Positions 35,177-44,647 of a stretch of 64,000 nt of DNA are shown here, in pieces. Position 1 is the first letter of the stretch. Every line of letters begins with the position of its first letter. The notes under the pieces were generated by a model. It was given only the letters and a program-made list of their open reading frames with translations, made no database searches and had not been told where the DNA came from. The position numbers and the translations under genes are program-made. The DNA is from Enterococcus gallinarum NBRC 100675 (GTDB lineage Bacteria; Bacillota; Bacilli; Lactobacillales; Enterococcaceae). Location: contig NZ_BCQE01000011.1 of the NCBI RefSeq assembly GCF_001544275.1, forward strand, positions 87,295 to 151,294. Direction: 5' to 3'.

Positions 35177-35191
35177 AATTTTCAGAAAATA
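35177..35191 (+). promoter_or_regulatory. CodY box upstream of the branched-chain aminotransferase gene
   Basis: AATTTTCAGAAAATA at 35177-35191 matches the CodY consensus AATTTTCWGAAAATT at 14 of 15 positions. It lies 24 bases upstream of an extended -10 (TGCTATACT, 35212-35220). It suggests repression of ilvE when branched-chain amino acids and GTP are plentiful. Confidence 0.75.
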
Positions 35192-35248
35192 ATGACTTGA
35201 TGGGCGTTACATGCTATACTAGGAAAAATTAAAAAAGGAAGTGGCTCT

Positions 35249-36268
35249 ATGCAAATCGATTGGGAAAATTTAGGGTTTTCGTATATCAAAACCCCTTGGC
35301 GCTTTGTCGCAAAATGGAAAAATGGCTTTTGGGAACAAGGAGCATTGACTGAAGATAATATTCTTCATATTCATGAAGGTTCTCCAGCATTGCATTACGG
35401 TCAGCAATGCTTTGAAGGCTTGAAGGCGTATCGACGACCAGATGGCGGGATCAACTTGTTTCGTCCAGATGAGAATAGTAAACGATTGAATCGAAGCGCT
35501 CGTCGCTTGCGTATGCCATTCGTTCCCGAAGAGATGTTCCTCGATGCTGTCAATCAAGTGGTCAAAGCAAACCAAGAATTTGTACCGCCTTACGGTACCG
35601 GGGCTACTCTATATTTACGGCCGCTATTGATTGGTGTAGGCGAGAATATCGGCGTTGCACCTGCGCCAGAATACTTGTTTATTATTTTTTGCATGCCGGT
35701 TGGCTCATATTTCAAAGGCGGACTGGCCCCAACGAACTTTATTGTTTCAGATTATGATCGTGCAGCACCAAATGGTACCGGCGCTGCAAAAGTAGGCGGA
35801 AATTATGCTGCCAGCTTATTACCAGGATATGAAGCCCATGAACGCAATTTTTCAGATTGTATTTATTTAGACCCTGAAACACATACAAAAATTGAGGAAG
35901 TTGGGTCCGCTAACTTCTTTGGGATCACGGCCGAAAATGAATTCGTGACACCAAAATCGCCATCAATTTTGCCAAGTATCACCAAATATTCTCTCCTTTA
36001 TCTTGCAGAACATGCTTTAGGATTAACACCTGTCGAAGGTGATGTGTATGTGGATCAACTGGATCGCTTTGTTGAAGCAGGCGCTTGTGGAACTGCTGCG
36101 GTTATTTCACCTATTGGCGGAATCCAAAATGGAGAGTCTTTCCATGTGTTTTACAGTGAAACGGAGGTCGGTCCTAAAACTCGTGCGCTATACGATGAAT
36201 TGACGGGTATCCAATTTGGTGAGCGCAAGGCTCCAGCCGGCTGGATTTTTGACGTTCCTCTTGATTAA
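35249..36268 (+). CDS. ilvE: Branched-chain amino acid aminotransferase
   Basis: This 339-residue fold-type IV PLP enzyme interconverts Leu/Ile/Val and their keto acids. The family block [14 protein letters not shown], the PLP lysine in [14 protein letters not shown], the [21 protein letters not shown] stretch and the [12 protein letters not shown] region are all seen. The ribosome binding site is GGAAG 8 bases before the ATG. Divergent from the threonine dehydratase gene across 283 bases that include a CodY box. Confidence 0.95.
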   Translation: MQIDWENLGFSYIKTPWRFVAKWKNGFWEQGALTEDNILHIHEGSPALHYGQQCFEGLKAYRRPDGGINLFRPDENSKRLNRSARRLRMPFVPEEMFLDAVNQVVKANQEFVPPYGTGATLYLRPLLIGVGENIGVAPAPEYLFIIFCMPVGSYFKGGLAPTNFIVSDYDRAAPNGTGAAKVGGNYAASLLPGYEAHERNFSDCIYLDPETHTKIEEVGSANFFGITAENEFVTPKSPSILPSITKYSLLYLAEHALGLTPVEGDVYVDQLDRFVEAGACGTAAVISPIGGIQNGESFHVFYSETEVGPKTRALYDELTGIQFGERKAPAGWIFDVPLD

Positions 36269-36448
36269 TCAATGAACTGATTGGAAGAATCAAAAAATTT
36301 TATAGAGCTCCCCTCTTTGCTCTCACGCCTGAAAGCACCCAAAACAATGAAAGAATGGCGCACCTTTTTTTCGCTTTGACAGGAGCCTTTTCTTAAAATA
36401 ATTGCTCTCTCGTCAGTCAATTGTTACAATCAAAGGCAAGGAGGAATT

Positions 36449-36625
36449 ATGATGGCAAAACGCTTATTTTTTTCATTGATTGCTACGGTCATCTATTTGG
36501 TCGTATCCAATATTGGGAATCTCTTTTTTGGGATCAGTCGTACCTTTAGTTGGACAACTACTTTATGGGAAGCATTATTCTTTTTTATCTTCATTTTTCT
36601 TGTTCAGCAATTTCGCAAAAAATAA
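36449..36625 (+). CDS. Small two-span membrane protein (58 residues)
   Basis: This open frame reads MMAKRLFFSLIATVIYL...QQFRKK and has two hydrophobic segments (about residues 7-28 and 40-53) with a basic end. AAGGAGG lies 5 bases before the first ATG. A TTGCTC / TACAAT pair with a 17-base spacer (36402-36430) could be the promoter, and a terminator follows the stop. No family was recognised. It is a small gene with complete expression signals. Confidence 0.65.
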   Translation: MMAKRLFFSLIATVIYLVVSNIGNLFFGISRTFSWTTTLWEALFFFIFIFLVQQFRKK

Positions 36626-36674
36626 ACAAGCCTAAGTCAGCGGCGCTCAGCGCTAGTCTTAGGCTTGTTTTTTT
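36625..36674 (+). terminator. Intrinsic terminator after the 58-residue ORF
   Basis: AACAAGCCTAAG pairs with CTTAGGCTTGTT, followed by seven T. An inner GCGGCGCTCAGCGC region may extend the structure. Confidence 0.9.
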
Positions 36675-36761
36675 ATAAAAAGTCCTCGACGCCTCAACCA
36701 AAATACGGATCACTAATAGTAAGACAGCGCCATTTTCTCAAACTGAAATTAGAATCATAAA

Positions 36762-36805
36762 CAAAAATGAGCCAGAACCCTTACTTAAAAGGAATTCTAG
36801 CTCAT
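36762..36805 (-). terminator. Intrinsic terminator downstream of rplL
   Basis: On the minus strand ATGAGCTAGAA pairs with GTTCTGGCTCAT (one G-U), then UUUUUG. It ends the rplJ-rplL transcript. Confidence 0.8.
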
Positions 36806-36820
36806 AACAATCAAAAATGA

Positions 36821-37192
36821 TTATTTAACTGTTACTGAAGCGCCAACTTCTTCTAAAGCTGCTTTCAATGCTTCAGCTTCGTCTTTAGAGATGCCTTCTT
36901 TAACTGCTGAAGGAGCTCCGTCAACTACAGCTTTAGCTTCTTTCAAGCCTAAACCAGTTGCTTCACGAACTGCTTTGATAACTTTAACTTTTTGGTCGCC
37001 AGCTGCAGTCAATTCTACAGTGAATTCAGTTTGTTCTTCAGCAGCACCAGCGTCGCCAGCTCCACCAGCTACAGCTACAGGAGCAGCAGCAGATACGCCA
37101 AATTCTTCTTCGATAGCTTTAATTAAGTCGTTTAATTCTAAGATTGTCGCGCCTTTTAGCTCTTCGACAATGTTTTCAATGTTCAATGCCAT
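36821..37192 (-). CDS. rplL: 50S ribosomal protein L7/L12
   Basis: This 123-residue stalk protein has the N-terminal dimer region ([17 protein letters not shown]), the Ala-rich hinge and the conserved C-terminal domain ([27 protein letters not shown]). The start at 37192 follows GGAGGAAAACAAA; five extra residues in the open frame precede it. It follows rplJ by about 55 bases and is controlled by the L10 leader. Confidence 0.98.
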   Translation of the reverse strand: MALNIENIVEELKGATILELNDLIKAIEEEFGVSAAAPVAVAGGAGDAGAAEEQTEFTVELTAAGDQKVKVIKAVREATGLGLKEAKAVVDGAPSAVKEGISKDEAEALKAALEEVGASVTVK

Positions 37193-37247
37193 TTTGTTTT
37201 CCTCCATTTAATTAGATAGTTTAGTTTATAGTGTGATTATGCGGCAA

Positions 37248-37748
37248 TTAAGCTGCATCTTCTTCTTTTTCGGCCACTGCTTTGACAGCGTAAGCCACGT
37301 TGCGGATAGGTGCTTGTAGCACAGATAGCAACATTGAAAGAAGTCCTTCGCGGTTTGGCAATTTTGCCAATGCTGTGATTTCTTCCAAAGAAGAAACTTT
37401 GCCTTCGATGATACCGCCTTTGATTTCTAATGCTTTAGCCTCTTTAGCAAAATCGTTCATGATTTTTGCAGGTGCGACAACGTCTTCGTTACTGAACGCT
37501 ACAGCAGTTGGACCAGTGAATACTTCACCAAGACCTTCTAGACCAGCTTGTTCAGCAGCACGTGAAAGGATAGAATTTTTGATAACTTTCATTTCAACGT
37601 TTGCGTCGCGTAATTGTTTACGTAGACGAGTTACTTCGTCAACAGTCAATCCACGGTAGTCAACGACTACTACAGATGCGGCTGCTTTGAATTTTTCACT
37701 CACTTCATCCACAATTGCGGCTTTTTTAGCGATAGCTGCTTCACTCAT
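37248..37748 (-). CDS. rplJ: 50S ribosomal protein L10
   Basis: This 166-residue protein anchors L7/L12 to 23S rRNA. It starts [20 protein letters not shown] and contains [21 protein letters not shown]. The ATG at 37748 follows AGGAGGTG by nine bases. The L10 leader precedes it and gives autogenous control. Confidence 0.98.
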   Translation of the reverse strand: MSEAAIAKKAAIVDEVSEKFKAAASVVVVDYRGLTVDEVTRLRKQLRDANVEMKVIKNSILSRAAEQAGLEGLGEVFTGPTAVAFSNEDVVAPAKIMNDFAKEAKALEIKGGIIEGKVSSLEEITALAKLPNREGLLSMLLSVLQAPIRNVAYAVKAVAEKEEDAA

Positions 37749-37831
37749 TTTAAATTTCACCTCCTGATTTTGATGGAAGAGTTTCAAGAAAACATTTCTG
37801 TCTTCATTTGTCTTTATCGAGAGATAAAAAC

Positions 37832-37985
37832 AAAAAAACTCTATGCCACCGTAGACATAGAGGGACTATTGAAGTTTCTCAATAAACGTCCTCGGTAGGA
37901 AATTAAGACTGACGTCACCTACTGTCTTCGGTACAGTTAAACTTTTAACCTTGACTACCTTACCATAGATAAGGCAGCCAAGTCA
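37832..37985 (-). ncRNA. Ribosomal protein L10 leader with terminator
   Basis: The minus-strand leader of rplJ contains the helices typical of the L10 leader (GGTAAGGTAGTCAAGG, TAACTGTACCGAAGACAG and ACCGAGGACG) and ends in a terminator hairpin CTCTATG / CATAGAG with seven U at 37832-37862. L10(L12)4 binding is expected to promote termination. Confidence 0.85.
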
Positions 37986-38010
37986 ACAAAAGTTTTGTTT
38001 TTTATTCAAA

Positions 38011-38700
38011 TTAGAAAGAAGCTTGATCTACATGGATACCAGGTCCGAAAGTTGTCGTTACAGAAATGTTTTTCATGTATTGACCTTTCGCTGCAGATGG
38101 TTTAGCTTTTACTAAAGTTTCGTGGATTGTTTTGAAGTTTTCAACTAATTTGTCATCTTCAAATGAAACTTTACCGATTGGTACATGAACGTTACCAGCT
38201 TTGTCAACACGGTAAGTCACTTTACCAGCTTTTACTTCGTTAACAGCTTTTGTTACGTCCATTGTAACTGTACCAGTTTTAGGGTTTGGCATTAAACCTT
38301 TAGGACCTAAAACACGACCAAGTTTACCAACAGTTGCCATCATATCTGGTGTTGCAACAACAACATCAAAATCGAACCATCCGCCTTGGATTTTTTGAAC
38401 CATGTCGTCGTCTCCAACGAAATCAGCACCAGCTGCTTCTGCTTCTTTGGCTTTTTCACCTTTCGCAAAAACTAACACTGTTTGTGTTTTACCAGTACCG
38501 TTTGGTAGTACGACCGCACCACGGATTTGTTGGTCCGCTTTTTTAGGATCGACATTTAGTTTGTAAGCAACTTCAACCGTTGCGTCGAATTTTGCAATAT
38601 TTGTTTCTTTTGCCAAAGCTACTGCTTCTTCAACTGAATAAGCTTTTGCAGCGTCAACTTTTTTCAATGCTTCTTGCATTTTTTTGCTTTTTTTAGCCAT
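38011..38700 (-). CDS. rplA: 50S ribosomal protein L1
   Basis: This 229-residue protein has the L1 family blocks [39 protein letters not shown] and the C-terminal [19 protein letters not shown]. It binds the L1 stalk of 23S rRNA and can repress its own mRNA. It follows rplK in the same operon with a 104-base gap. Confidence 0.98.
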   Translation of the reverse strand: MAKKSKKMQEALKKVDAAKAYSVEEAVALAKETNIAKFDATVEVAYKLNVDPKKADQQIRGAVVLPNGTGKTQTVLVFAKGEKAKEAEAAGADFVGDDDMVQKIQGGWFDFDVVVATPDMMATVGKLGRVLGPKGLMPNPKTGTVTMDVTKAVNEVKAGKVTYRVDKAGNVHVPIGKVSFEDDKLVENFKTIHETLVKAKPSAAKGQYMKNISVTTTFGPGIHVDQASF

Positions 38701-38804
38701 TTTGTTTCCTCCTTGATGTGGTTATAACGGTAGAACCTCCCACGTGTCCCATATTTTTCAATATAGAGCCGACTGAGAAGCTACTTCCTTAGGGTCTGTA
38801 AAAA

Positions 38805-39227
38805 TTATTCTACAGTGATCCCCATGCTTCGTGCAGTTCCTTCAACCATGCGCATAGCTGCTTCAACGTCAGCTGCGTTTAGGTCTTCCATTTTCAATTC
38901 AGCGATTTCTTTTACTTGATCGCGTGAAACTTTTGCAACTTTGTTTTTGTTTGGTTCGCCTGAACCTTTTTCAACGTTTGCTGCTTTTTTCAACAATACT
39001 GCTGCTGGTGGTGTTTTTGTAACGAATGTGAATGAACGGTCTTCGTATACAGAGATCACTACTGGAATGATCAAACCTGCTTGATCAGCTGTACGTGCAT
39101 TGAATTCTTTTGTGAATCCCATGATATTGATACCCGCTTGACCTAGTGCAGGACCTACTGGCGGAGCTGGTGTTGCTTTACCTGCAGGAATTTGCAATTT
39201 AACGATTTTTTCTACTTTTTTTGCCAC
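38805..39227 (-). CDS. rplK: 50S ribosomal protein L11
   Basis: This 140-residue protein has the conserved [29 protein letters not shown] block, the proline-rich hinge and the C-terminal rRNA-binding domain. It is first in the rplK-rplA operon. Its promoter is at 39341-39368. nusG, usually just upstream, lies 4.5 kb away with a plus-strand and minus-strand insert between. Confidence 0.98.
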
Positions 39228-39340
39228 GAGACATACCTCCTTGAGTCCGTGATGTGGTTAATTGGAGATCCATATTTCTCCTCCCACTTTAGTGAATCAT
39301 GTGCGCACACAAAAAACGTGTGAATAATGCACACTGAAAT

Positions 39341-39368
39341 ATTATAGCATCTCAAAAGAAATTTGCAA
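39341..39368 (-). promoter_or_regulatory. Promoter of the rplK-rplA operon
   Basis: On the minus strand TTGCAA is followed after 16 bases by TATAAT, with the TG of an extended -10 (TGCTATAAT). The leader downstream contains GTGTGC/GCACAC-type repeats (39303-39335). The 299-base gap to sdaAB otherwise shows AT-rich sequence. Confidence 0.75.
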
Positions 39369-39526
39369 GAACTCTTGGCGAATTTTTTTGCTTTTTATGG
39401 AGAAAATCGGTAAAACAAAAAAAAGATTAAAAAAATCCCATACAGTTTCACTCATTGCTCTATTTCTCCATATTTTATGCTAAACTACATCTGGATTTCT
39501 CCCATCAATTAAATGAGGTGAATAGA

Positions 39527-40192
39527 ATGGAACCTTTAAAATACCGAAGTGTCTTTGATATTATTGGACCAATTATGGTTGGACCCAGCAGCTCCCATAC
39601 CGCAGGTGCTGCTCGAATTGGCAAAATCGTGCGCAACATCTTTGGCGAACAGCCTGACAGTGTCGATATCCTTTTGTATGAGTCCTTCGCGAAAACTTAT
39701 CGCGGCCACGGCACAGATATTGCACTTGTCGGCGGTTTGTTAGGAATGGAGCCCGATGATCAGCGCCTTGCTGACTCATTGAAGTTAGCCTATGAGCAAG
39801 GTCTAGAAGTACTCTTTGTTCCGAAAAACGAAAAAGCCGAACATCCGAATATGGTCAAAATGATTTTAAAAAAAGGTGACCGCAAAATGTCCGTTACCGG
39901 CATTTCAATCGGCGGTGGGAATATACAAATTTCTGAATTGAATGGTTTTAAAATCTCATTGACTTTAGGTACCCCTACCTATGTCATCGTTCATCAAGAT
40001 GTTCCCGGAATGGTCGCACGTGTCACGAATCTACTTTCTGAGGCACAGATCAATATTGGTACGATGACTGTTACCCGAGAATCCAAAGGAGAAAAAGCCA
40101 TTATGATCATTGAAGTGGATGAACGAAATGATCAATTGGCACAACAAATCAAAGCACTGCCCCACGTTTATAGTGCGGCTTATTTCGATTAA
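39527..40192 (+). CDS. sdaAB: L-serine dehydratase, beta subunit
   Basis: This 221-residue iron-sulfur serine dehydratase subunit starts MEPLKYRSVFDIIGPIMVGPSSSHTAGAARIG, with the SSHT motif of the family, and ends in an ACT domain (about 150-221, LGTPTYVIVHQDVPGMVARV). The enzyme turns L-serine into pyruvate and ammonia. The start at 39527 follows GAGGTG by 7 bases. The alpha subunit follows after 13 bases. Confidence 0.95.
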   Translation: MEPLKYRSVFDIIGPIMVGPSSSHTAGAARIGKIVRNIFGEQPDSVDILLYESFAKTYRGHGTDIALVGGLLGMEPDDQRLADSLKLAYEQGLEVLFVPKNEKAEHPNMVKMILKKGDRKMSVTGISIGGGNIQISELNGFKISLTLGTPTYVIVHQDVPGMVARVTNLLSEAQINIGTMTVTRESKGEKAIMIIEVDERNDQLAQQIKALPHVYSAAYFD

Positions 40193-40205
40193 AGGAGGCT
40201 TCGTC

Positions 40206-41081
40206 ATGTTTTATACAATTGAAGATCTTGTTCTTCAAAGCAAAAATTATGCATCGATTGCAGAGATGATGATTGCGGTCGAATGCGAAAACTCAGGGCG
40301 CACTCGCGAGCAAGTCATTGCACTGATGGACAAAAACCTGACGGTCATGGAACAATCCGTTGCCGAGGGTGTTGCTGGAGTGACCTCTGTGACAGGATTA
40401 ACCGGTGGCGATGCCACACGAATGAATGATTATATACAAGCTGGTGATTTTCTAAGTGGTGAGACGATCTTGCAAGCCGTTCAAAATGCTATTGCTGTCA
40501 ATGAAGTCAATGCCAAAATGGGATTGATTTGTGCCACTCCTACGGCTGGGAGTGCCGGTGTTGTCTCTGGTGTGCTGATGGCTGTTCGCGATCGTTTGCA
40601 GCTGTCTCGTTCTCAACAAATCGATTTCCTCTTTACTGCCGGAGCCTTCGGACTAGTCATTGCGAACAATGCTTCGATATCCGGAGCAGAAGGCGGTTGT
40701 CAAGCAGAGGTTGGTTCTGCCAGTGCCATGGCAGCAGCAGCCCTCGTCTGTGCTAAGGGTGGGAGCGGACATCAAGCCGCTCAAGCAGTAGCCATTACAC
40801 TAAAGAATATGATGGGATTGATTTGTGATCCTGTCGCTGGGTTAGTCGAAGTTCCTTGCGTGAAGCGAAATGCTCTCGGTTCTTCACAAGCATTTATTTC
40901 TGCTGATATGGCTTTAGCAGGAATCGAAAGTGTGATTCCTCCAGATGAGGTCGTCCACGCGATGTACCAAGTAGGACGGCAAATGCCAAGTATTTTTAAA
41001 GAAACAGCCGAGGGCGGATTGGCCACAACGCCTACAGCACAACGTCTACAAGCGCAAATTTTAGATGCCGCTGAACGCTGA
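40206..41081 (+). CDS. sdaAA: L-serine dehydratase, alpha subunit
   Basis: This 291-residue catalytic subunit contains CATPTAGSAGVVSGVL, EGGCQAEVGSASAMAAAALV and CDPVAGLVEVPCVKRNALGS, which supply the 4Fe-4S cysteines. The start at 40206 follows AAAGGAGG; the open frame extends into sdaAB. Together with SdaAB it degrades serine. A branched terminator follows. Confidence 0.95.
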   Translation: MFYTIEDLVLQSKNYASIAEMMIAVECENSGRTREQVIALMDKNLTVMEQSVAEGVAGVTSVTGLTGGDATRMNDYIQAGDFLSGETILQAVQNAIAVNEVNAKMGLICATPTAGSAGVVSGVLMAVRDRLQLSRSQQIDFLFTAGAFGLVIANNASISGAEGGCQAEVGSASAMAAAALVCAKGGSGHQAAQAVAITLKNMMGLICDPVAGLVEVPCVKRNALGSSQAFISADMALAGIESVIPPDEVVHAMYQVGRQMPSIFKETAEGGLATTPTAQRLQAQILDAAER

Positions 41082-41114
41082 AAACTAAAAGATGTAAAAG
41101 TCTCAACAAACAAC

Positions 41115-41212
41115 ATATCCGAATGATCATTAGATAGCTCCCGCGGCTTAGCAGGTTCTCGTTACCTATGCACGAGAAGAATAAGCGATCTCCGATCATT
41201 CGGATATTTTTG
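41115..41212 (+). terminator. Large branched terminator after sdaAA
   Basis: ATATCCGAATGATC (41115-41128) is perfectly complementary to GATCATTCGGATAT (41194-41207) and is followed by a T tract. The 65-base loop contains its own hairpin TTCTCGT / ACGAGAA (41156-41178). The outer stem is symmetric, so it may also serve the converging hydrolase gene. Confidence 0.7.
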
Positions 41213-41287
41213 TCTATTTGGTACTACTAAAAAATACAGATAGAACTTCTATCAAAGTTATTCTTACAGCTTTTTGACGACTATCAG

Positions 41288-42205
41288 TTATTTCTCCCAT
41301 AAAAAAGCAGCAATGTCTTCATCTACTTCTTGATTTTCATGCAGCTGGCTATGCTGTGCCTGTGATCCTTTAATGATTTTTTCAGTCACAGAATAGCCAT
41401 TCGCTGCCAATAAGTGATTGATCGCCAAGGCACTTGTGGTCGGCACAGTGCCGTCCGATAGCTCTTCATCAGATAATTGCCCAGCAATCAGCTCAATCGG
41501 TAGTTGATGCCCCCCTTGTTTCAATAGTCCTTGAAATTCCTGATAGCGTGGAGAAGCCTCCGTTGGTCCGTTTGTCACTAAATCAGTGACAGTCTGTTGT
41601 GAACTCGTATCAATAAATTCATTGAAAGGCGCTCCGATCGCTATAAATTTAGCTACTTTTGGCAATGCGGGATCCAGTGCTTCAGTCCCAACTGCACTCA
41701 GCTCTCCAAATGTTGTGAGATAGCGAAACCCACTAACTCCCCCCATGGAATGTCCAACTAAATTTACTCGCTCTATTCCTTCCTTTTTCAGATAAAGCAA
41801 CGCTTGTCGGATCCATTCTGCTTGATTCCATTCATTATTTTGATTGTCAGCGAACAGGACTTGAATGGTTGGATTTACTGCTTTTTTAGAAAGCACTCCT
41901 TCCGTTGAAACTGTCCCATCTGGGGAAATTGTAAGAACCATTTCATTGCTCACCCAATCTTTTTGGGCAAAACGCTGTAGCATCCCTCCAAATGATGCGG
42001 GGCCTCCTTGATAACCATGAATAAAGAGTGTTGGCGTGGTCGTTTTCTGAACGAGTTCGGTGGTTGGTATTTCTGCCGAATCAGTCGTTGTGGTCGTTGT
42101 CTCCGTTGGCTTCTGTGTACTTTTTTGTGCTGAAACATTTGAGTGAGTCGCTGCTTGACAGCCGCTAAGCAAAACAACCAGACATAGAAATAGCCATTTT
42201 TTCAT
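41288..42205 (-). CDS. Alpha/beta-hydrolase lipoprotein, DUF915-like
   Basis: This 305-residue protein has a lipoprotein signal ending LLSGC (Cys16), a Thr-rich linker (about 27-56), and an alpha/beta-hydrolase domain with FIHGYQGGPASFGGML (oxyanion region) and the nucleophile elbow GHSMGG. The late His is probably in QAQHSQLHEN. It matches the cell-surface DUF915 hydrolases of Lactobacillales. Substrate unknown. A single-gene unit on the minus strand. Confidence 0.85.
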   Translation of the reverse strand: MKKWLFLCLVVLLSGCQAATHSNVSAQKSTQKPTETTTTTTDSAEIPTTELVQKTTTPTLFIHGYQGGPASFGGMLQRFAQKDWVSNEMVLTISPDGTVSTEGVLSKKAVNPTIQVLFADNQNNEWNQAEWIRQALLYLKKEGIERVNLVGHSMGGVSGFRYLTTFGELSAVGTEALDPALPKVAKFIAIGAPFNEFIDTSSQQTVTDLVTNGPTEASPRYQEFQGLLKQGGHQLPIELIAGQLSDEELSDGTVPTTSALAINHLLAANGYSVTEKIIKGSQAQHSQLHENQEVDEDIAAFLWEK

Positions 42206-42294
42206 TTACAGTCCCTCCAAATTGGGTCTAGTATAATCCCTTTTGGAACAAGAAACAAGCAACAGCTAATGTTTACTCTTTATTCAAGAACACT

Positions 42295-43674
42295 TCATTC
42301 TTTACTCGTTGCTTGGTAGGTTACCTTTTCTTTGCCTCCGGACTGTTTCTTCCGTTTAAAAATCGAGGTGTCCGCGATTTGTTGAAAAAAATCGAGCAAT
42401 GGAATGATCATCATCGCAACGAGCCCTCCGGAAAAGCCATTATTGTACAGATTCAATCCACCATGAAGCACATCGATATTCAAAACCATCGACGTATGAA
42501 TGAATCCCACGACCATCCCCCCTTTCCACCCGTAAGCATTGGTCACCGCACAGAGCATCATTGCAAAAATAGCCGCTGTAACGGTTACTGTTTCAGTCAT
42601 TGCGTAGATATTCATTGTATTTGCTAATAGCACACCGGCAAATAAGGGCAACGCATTAAAGACATGGGCACCACAAGCAGAAAAACCAATGACACAAAAC
42701 ATTGCGCCTGCAATGGGACCATTGAGGTTGACACCTAGCATACTCACATAACTCATCAACAGCAATCCCATTAACCCCATATTAATCATCGTATTATAAA
42801 CGCCACTTTCACGTAAAATATCGTATTCGATTTTGCCGCTATGAGACCATATTGCCCGCATGTTCAACCGCTTGCGTTTAACAGCCATTGCTAACCCATA
42901 GCCAATCATTAATAAAGACAGCGACACCATCATAATAACCAGCGAAAGATTGGAGCCTTTAGAAACGATTCCTCGCAATTCGATATCCAAACCAAACATT
43001 CGGCAAATTCCTGCGACCATCGTACACAACATGCCAGAAGTAAAGCCGGCACTATAGATACTGACTTTTTTGAATAATGCTTGAAAATGCAGCGCTAAAG
43101 GAACCATGATCAATCCAGTCAAAACACCGATCAAATAACCGATGAAGCTACCGAAATAAGCTGGAAGTGAGTCATTGAATGCAAAAAAACTAACGATGGG
43201 CGAAACGGAGGAACCGTACAAAGCAATGAGAAGATATTTTTTGAGGGGTTGATTCATTAAGTAGGAATAGAGACGAACACCTAAGAAGATGGGAATAAAA
43301 TTGAACAGATTTTTGCCAAACAAACCATACCCCGTAACCATGAATACGGCTGATATCATTCCTCCAGTAACCGGAACTCGGTAATGGTAACAGACCGCGA
43401 TCGCAACAAAAGTCATGATCGACGCATTGAACAGTGCGCCACCTACAGAAGTCAGCGCAACGTAATCCGTTACTAAATGGCTTTCCGAGAACATGATGAT
43501 AAGCATTTCACGAAACACTTTTTGAGGTTCCATAAAGATCACGGCAGAAAGCAGCAAAAACAAATTAAAAGCAAACAACAAACTGTAACCATTATGTACG
43601 GAAATCACACCTCTTTTTTCCAAATGTTGGTCAAAAAAATGGCGCTGATAAATCGCTGCGAGAATTTTCTTCAT
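42295..43674 (-). CDS. DUF1576-family integral membrane protein
   Basis: This 459-residue protein has roughly twelve hydrophobic segments across its length and a basic C-terminal tail (KRKKQSGGKEKVTYQ). Sequence blocks such as VTGYGLFGKNLFNFIPIFLGVRLYS and HGGLNLYNNGFSGGLVAMMIIPLLDFF fit the DUF1576 family found in Firmicutes. No transport substrate is known; a permease role is only inferred. It is next to nusG on the same strand. Confidence 0.78.
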   Translation of the reverse strand: MKKILAAIYQRHFFDQHLEKRGVISVHNGYSLLFAFNLFLLLSAVIFMEPQKVFREMLIIMFSESHLVTDYVALTSVGGALFNASIMTFVAIAVCYHYRVPVTGGMISAVFMVTGYGLFGKNLFNFIPIFLGVRLYSYLMNQPLKKYLLIALYGSSVSPIVSFFAFNDSLPAYFGSFIGYLIGVLTGLIMVPLALHFQALFKKVSIYSAGFTSGMLCTMVAGICRMFGLDIELRGIVSKGSNLSLVIMMVSLSLLMIGYGLAMAVKRKRLNMRAIWSHSGKIEYDILRESGVYNTMINMGLMGLLLMSYVSMLGVNLNGPIAGAMFCVIGFSACGAHVFNALPLFAGVLLANTMNIYAMTETVTVTAAIFAMMLCAVTNAYGWKGGMVVGFIHTSMVLNIDVLHGGLNLYNNGFSGGLVAMMIIPLLDFFQQIADTSIFKRKKQSGGKEKVTYQATSKE

Positions 43675-43713
43675 AGGACCCCCTTCATATAAAACGCTTT
43701 CTTTTCGTGAGAT

Positions 43714-43742
43714 AAAAACAGCGGGCCAATAATGGTCCGCTA
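43714..43742 (-). terminator. Intrinsic terminator downstream of nusG
   Basis: AGCGGACC pairs with GGCCCGCT (one mismatch) around ATTATT and is followed by a U tract on the minus strand. Confidence 0.75.
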
Positions 43743-43800
43743 TCCCAAATTTTCAATTTTATTTTACCTTATTTTGACAAAAAACACTACAGTTTTATAC

Positions 43801-44343
43801 TTAGATTTTATCTACTTGTTCAAAATCCAATTCTGTACTTGTTTCTCGACCAAACATATCAATATTGACTTTCAATTTTTGTTTTTCTTCGTCGATCTCA
43901 GCGACTTGTCCTTCTAATCCAGAGAAAGCACCTTCGATGATTTTAACTGTTTCACCAATCTCCACTTCCAATTCAACTGTTCGAGTGCTCATACCGATTG
44001 AACGTAATATAGAGTTGATTTCTTCTTGTAAAAGCGGAGCTGGTTTACTTCCTGCTCCATGAGAGCCGACAAAACCAGTTACTCCTGGTGTATTACGAAC
44101 AACATACCATGATTGATCCGTCATGACCATTTCGACGAGGACATAACCTGGAAAAGTTTTGTGAACGATCTCTTTCTTTTTCCCATTCTTTTCTTCCATT
44201 TCAACTTCTTCTGGTACGACAACACGAAAAATATAATCGCCCATCCCCATGCTTTGTGCCCGTGATTCCAAGTTAGCTTTTACCTTGTTTTCATAGCCGG
44301 AGTAAGTATGCAAGACATACCAATTTTTTTCAAAAGATTCCAT
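43801..44343 (-). CDS. nusG: Transcription termination/antitermination factor NusG
   Basis: This 180-residue protein has the NGN domain (WYVLHTYSGYENKVKANLE, FPGYVLVEMVMTDQSWYVVRNTPGVTGFVG) and the KOW domain (VGETVKIIEGAFSGLEGQVAEID). It binds RNA polymerase and modulates pausing. The start at 44343 follows GGGAG; the open frame extends upstream. A terminator-like hairpin lies between secE and nusG. Confidence 0.97.
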   Translation of the reverse strand: MESFEKNWYVLHTYSGYENKVKANLESRAQSMGMGDYIFRVVVPEEVEMEEKNGKKKEIVHKTFPGYVLVEMVMTDQSWYVVRNTPGVTGFVGSHGAGSKPAPLLQEEINSILRSIGMSTRTVELEVEIGETVKIIEGAFSGLEGQVAEIDEEKQKLKVNIDMFGRETSTELDFEQVDKI

Positions 44344-44373
44344 TGTATTCGGTCTCCCTATCTTTTTGTAAAA

Positions 44374-44404
44374 TAAAAAAACCTCAGTTGCACCGAAGTT
44401 TTTC
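44374..44404 (-). terminator. Terminator-like hairpin between secE and nusG
   Basis: On the minus strand AAAACTTC pairs with GAGGTTTT (one G-U) around a nine-base loop, then a U tract. It may attenuate nusG. Confidence 0.55.
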
Positions 44405-44464
44405 CTCAAAACGATTATACCACGATTTGTTTTACTTGACTAGTTGCTGATGAGCCAGCACTGC

Positions 44465-44635
44465 TTATTTCAAAATCAAGTCAAAAACGGTTTGAATCAA
44501 CGTATCCATCACAAAAAACATCACTGCAAAAATAATTGTGGTTTGGATCACAACAAAAGTATCTCTGCGTAATTGCTTTCTTGATGGCCAAGAAACATTT
44601 TTCATTTCAGCAAAAACATTTTTCATAAAGTTCAT
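44465..44635 (-). CDS. secE: Preprotein translocase subunit SecE
   Basis: This short gene codes for 56 residues: MNFMKNVFAEMKNVSWPSRK, then QLRRDTFVVIQTTIIFAVMF and FVMDTLIQTVFDLILK. It has the conserved VSWPSRK amphipathic motif and one C-terminal membrane span, matching SecE. AAGGAGG is at the end of rpmG, 7 bases before the ATG. Standard order rpmG-secE-nusG. Confidence 0.95.
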   Translation of the reverse strand: MNFMKNVFAEMKNVSWPSRKQLRRDTFVVIQTTIIFAVMFFVMDTLIQTVFDLILK

Positions 44636-44647
44636 CAAGATTCCTCC

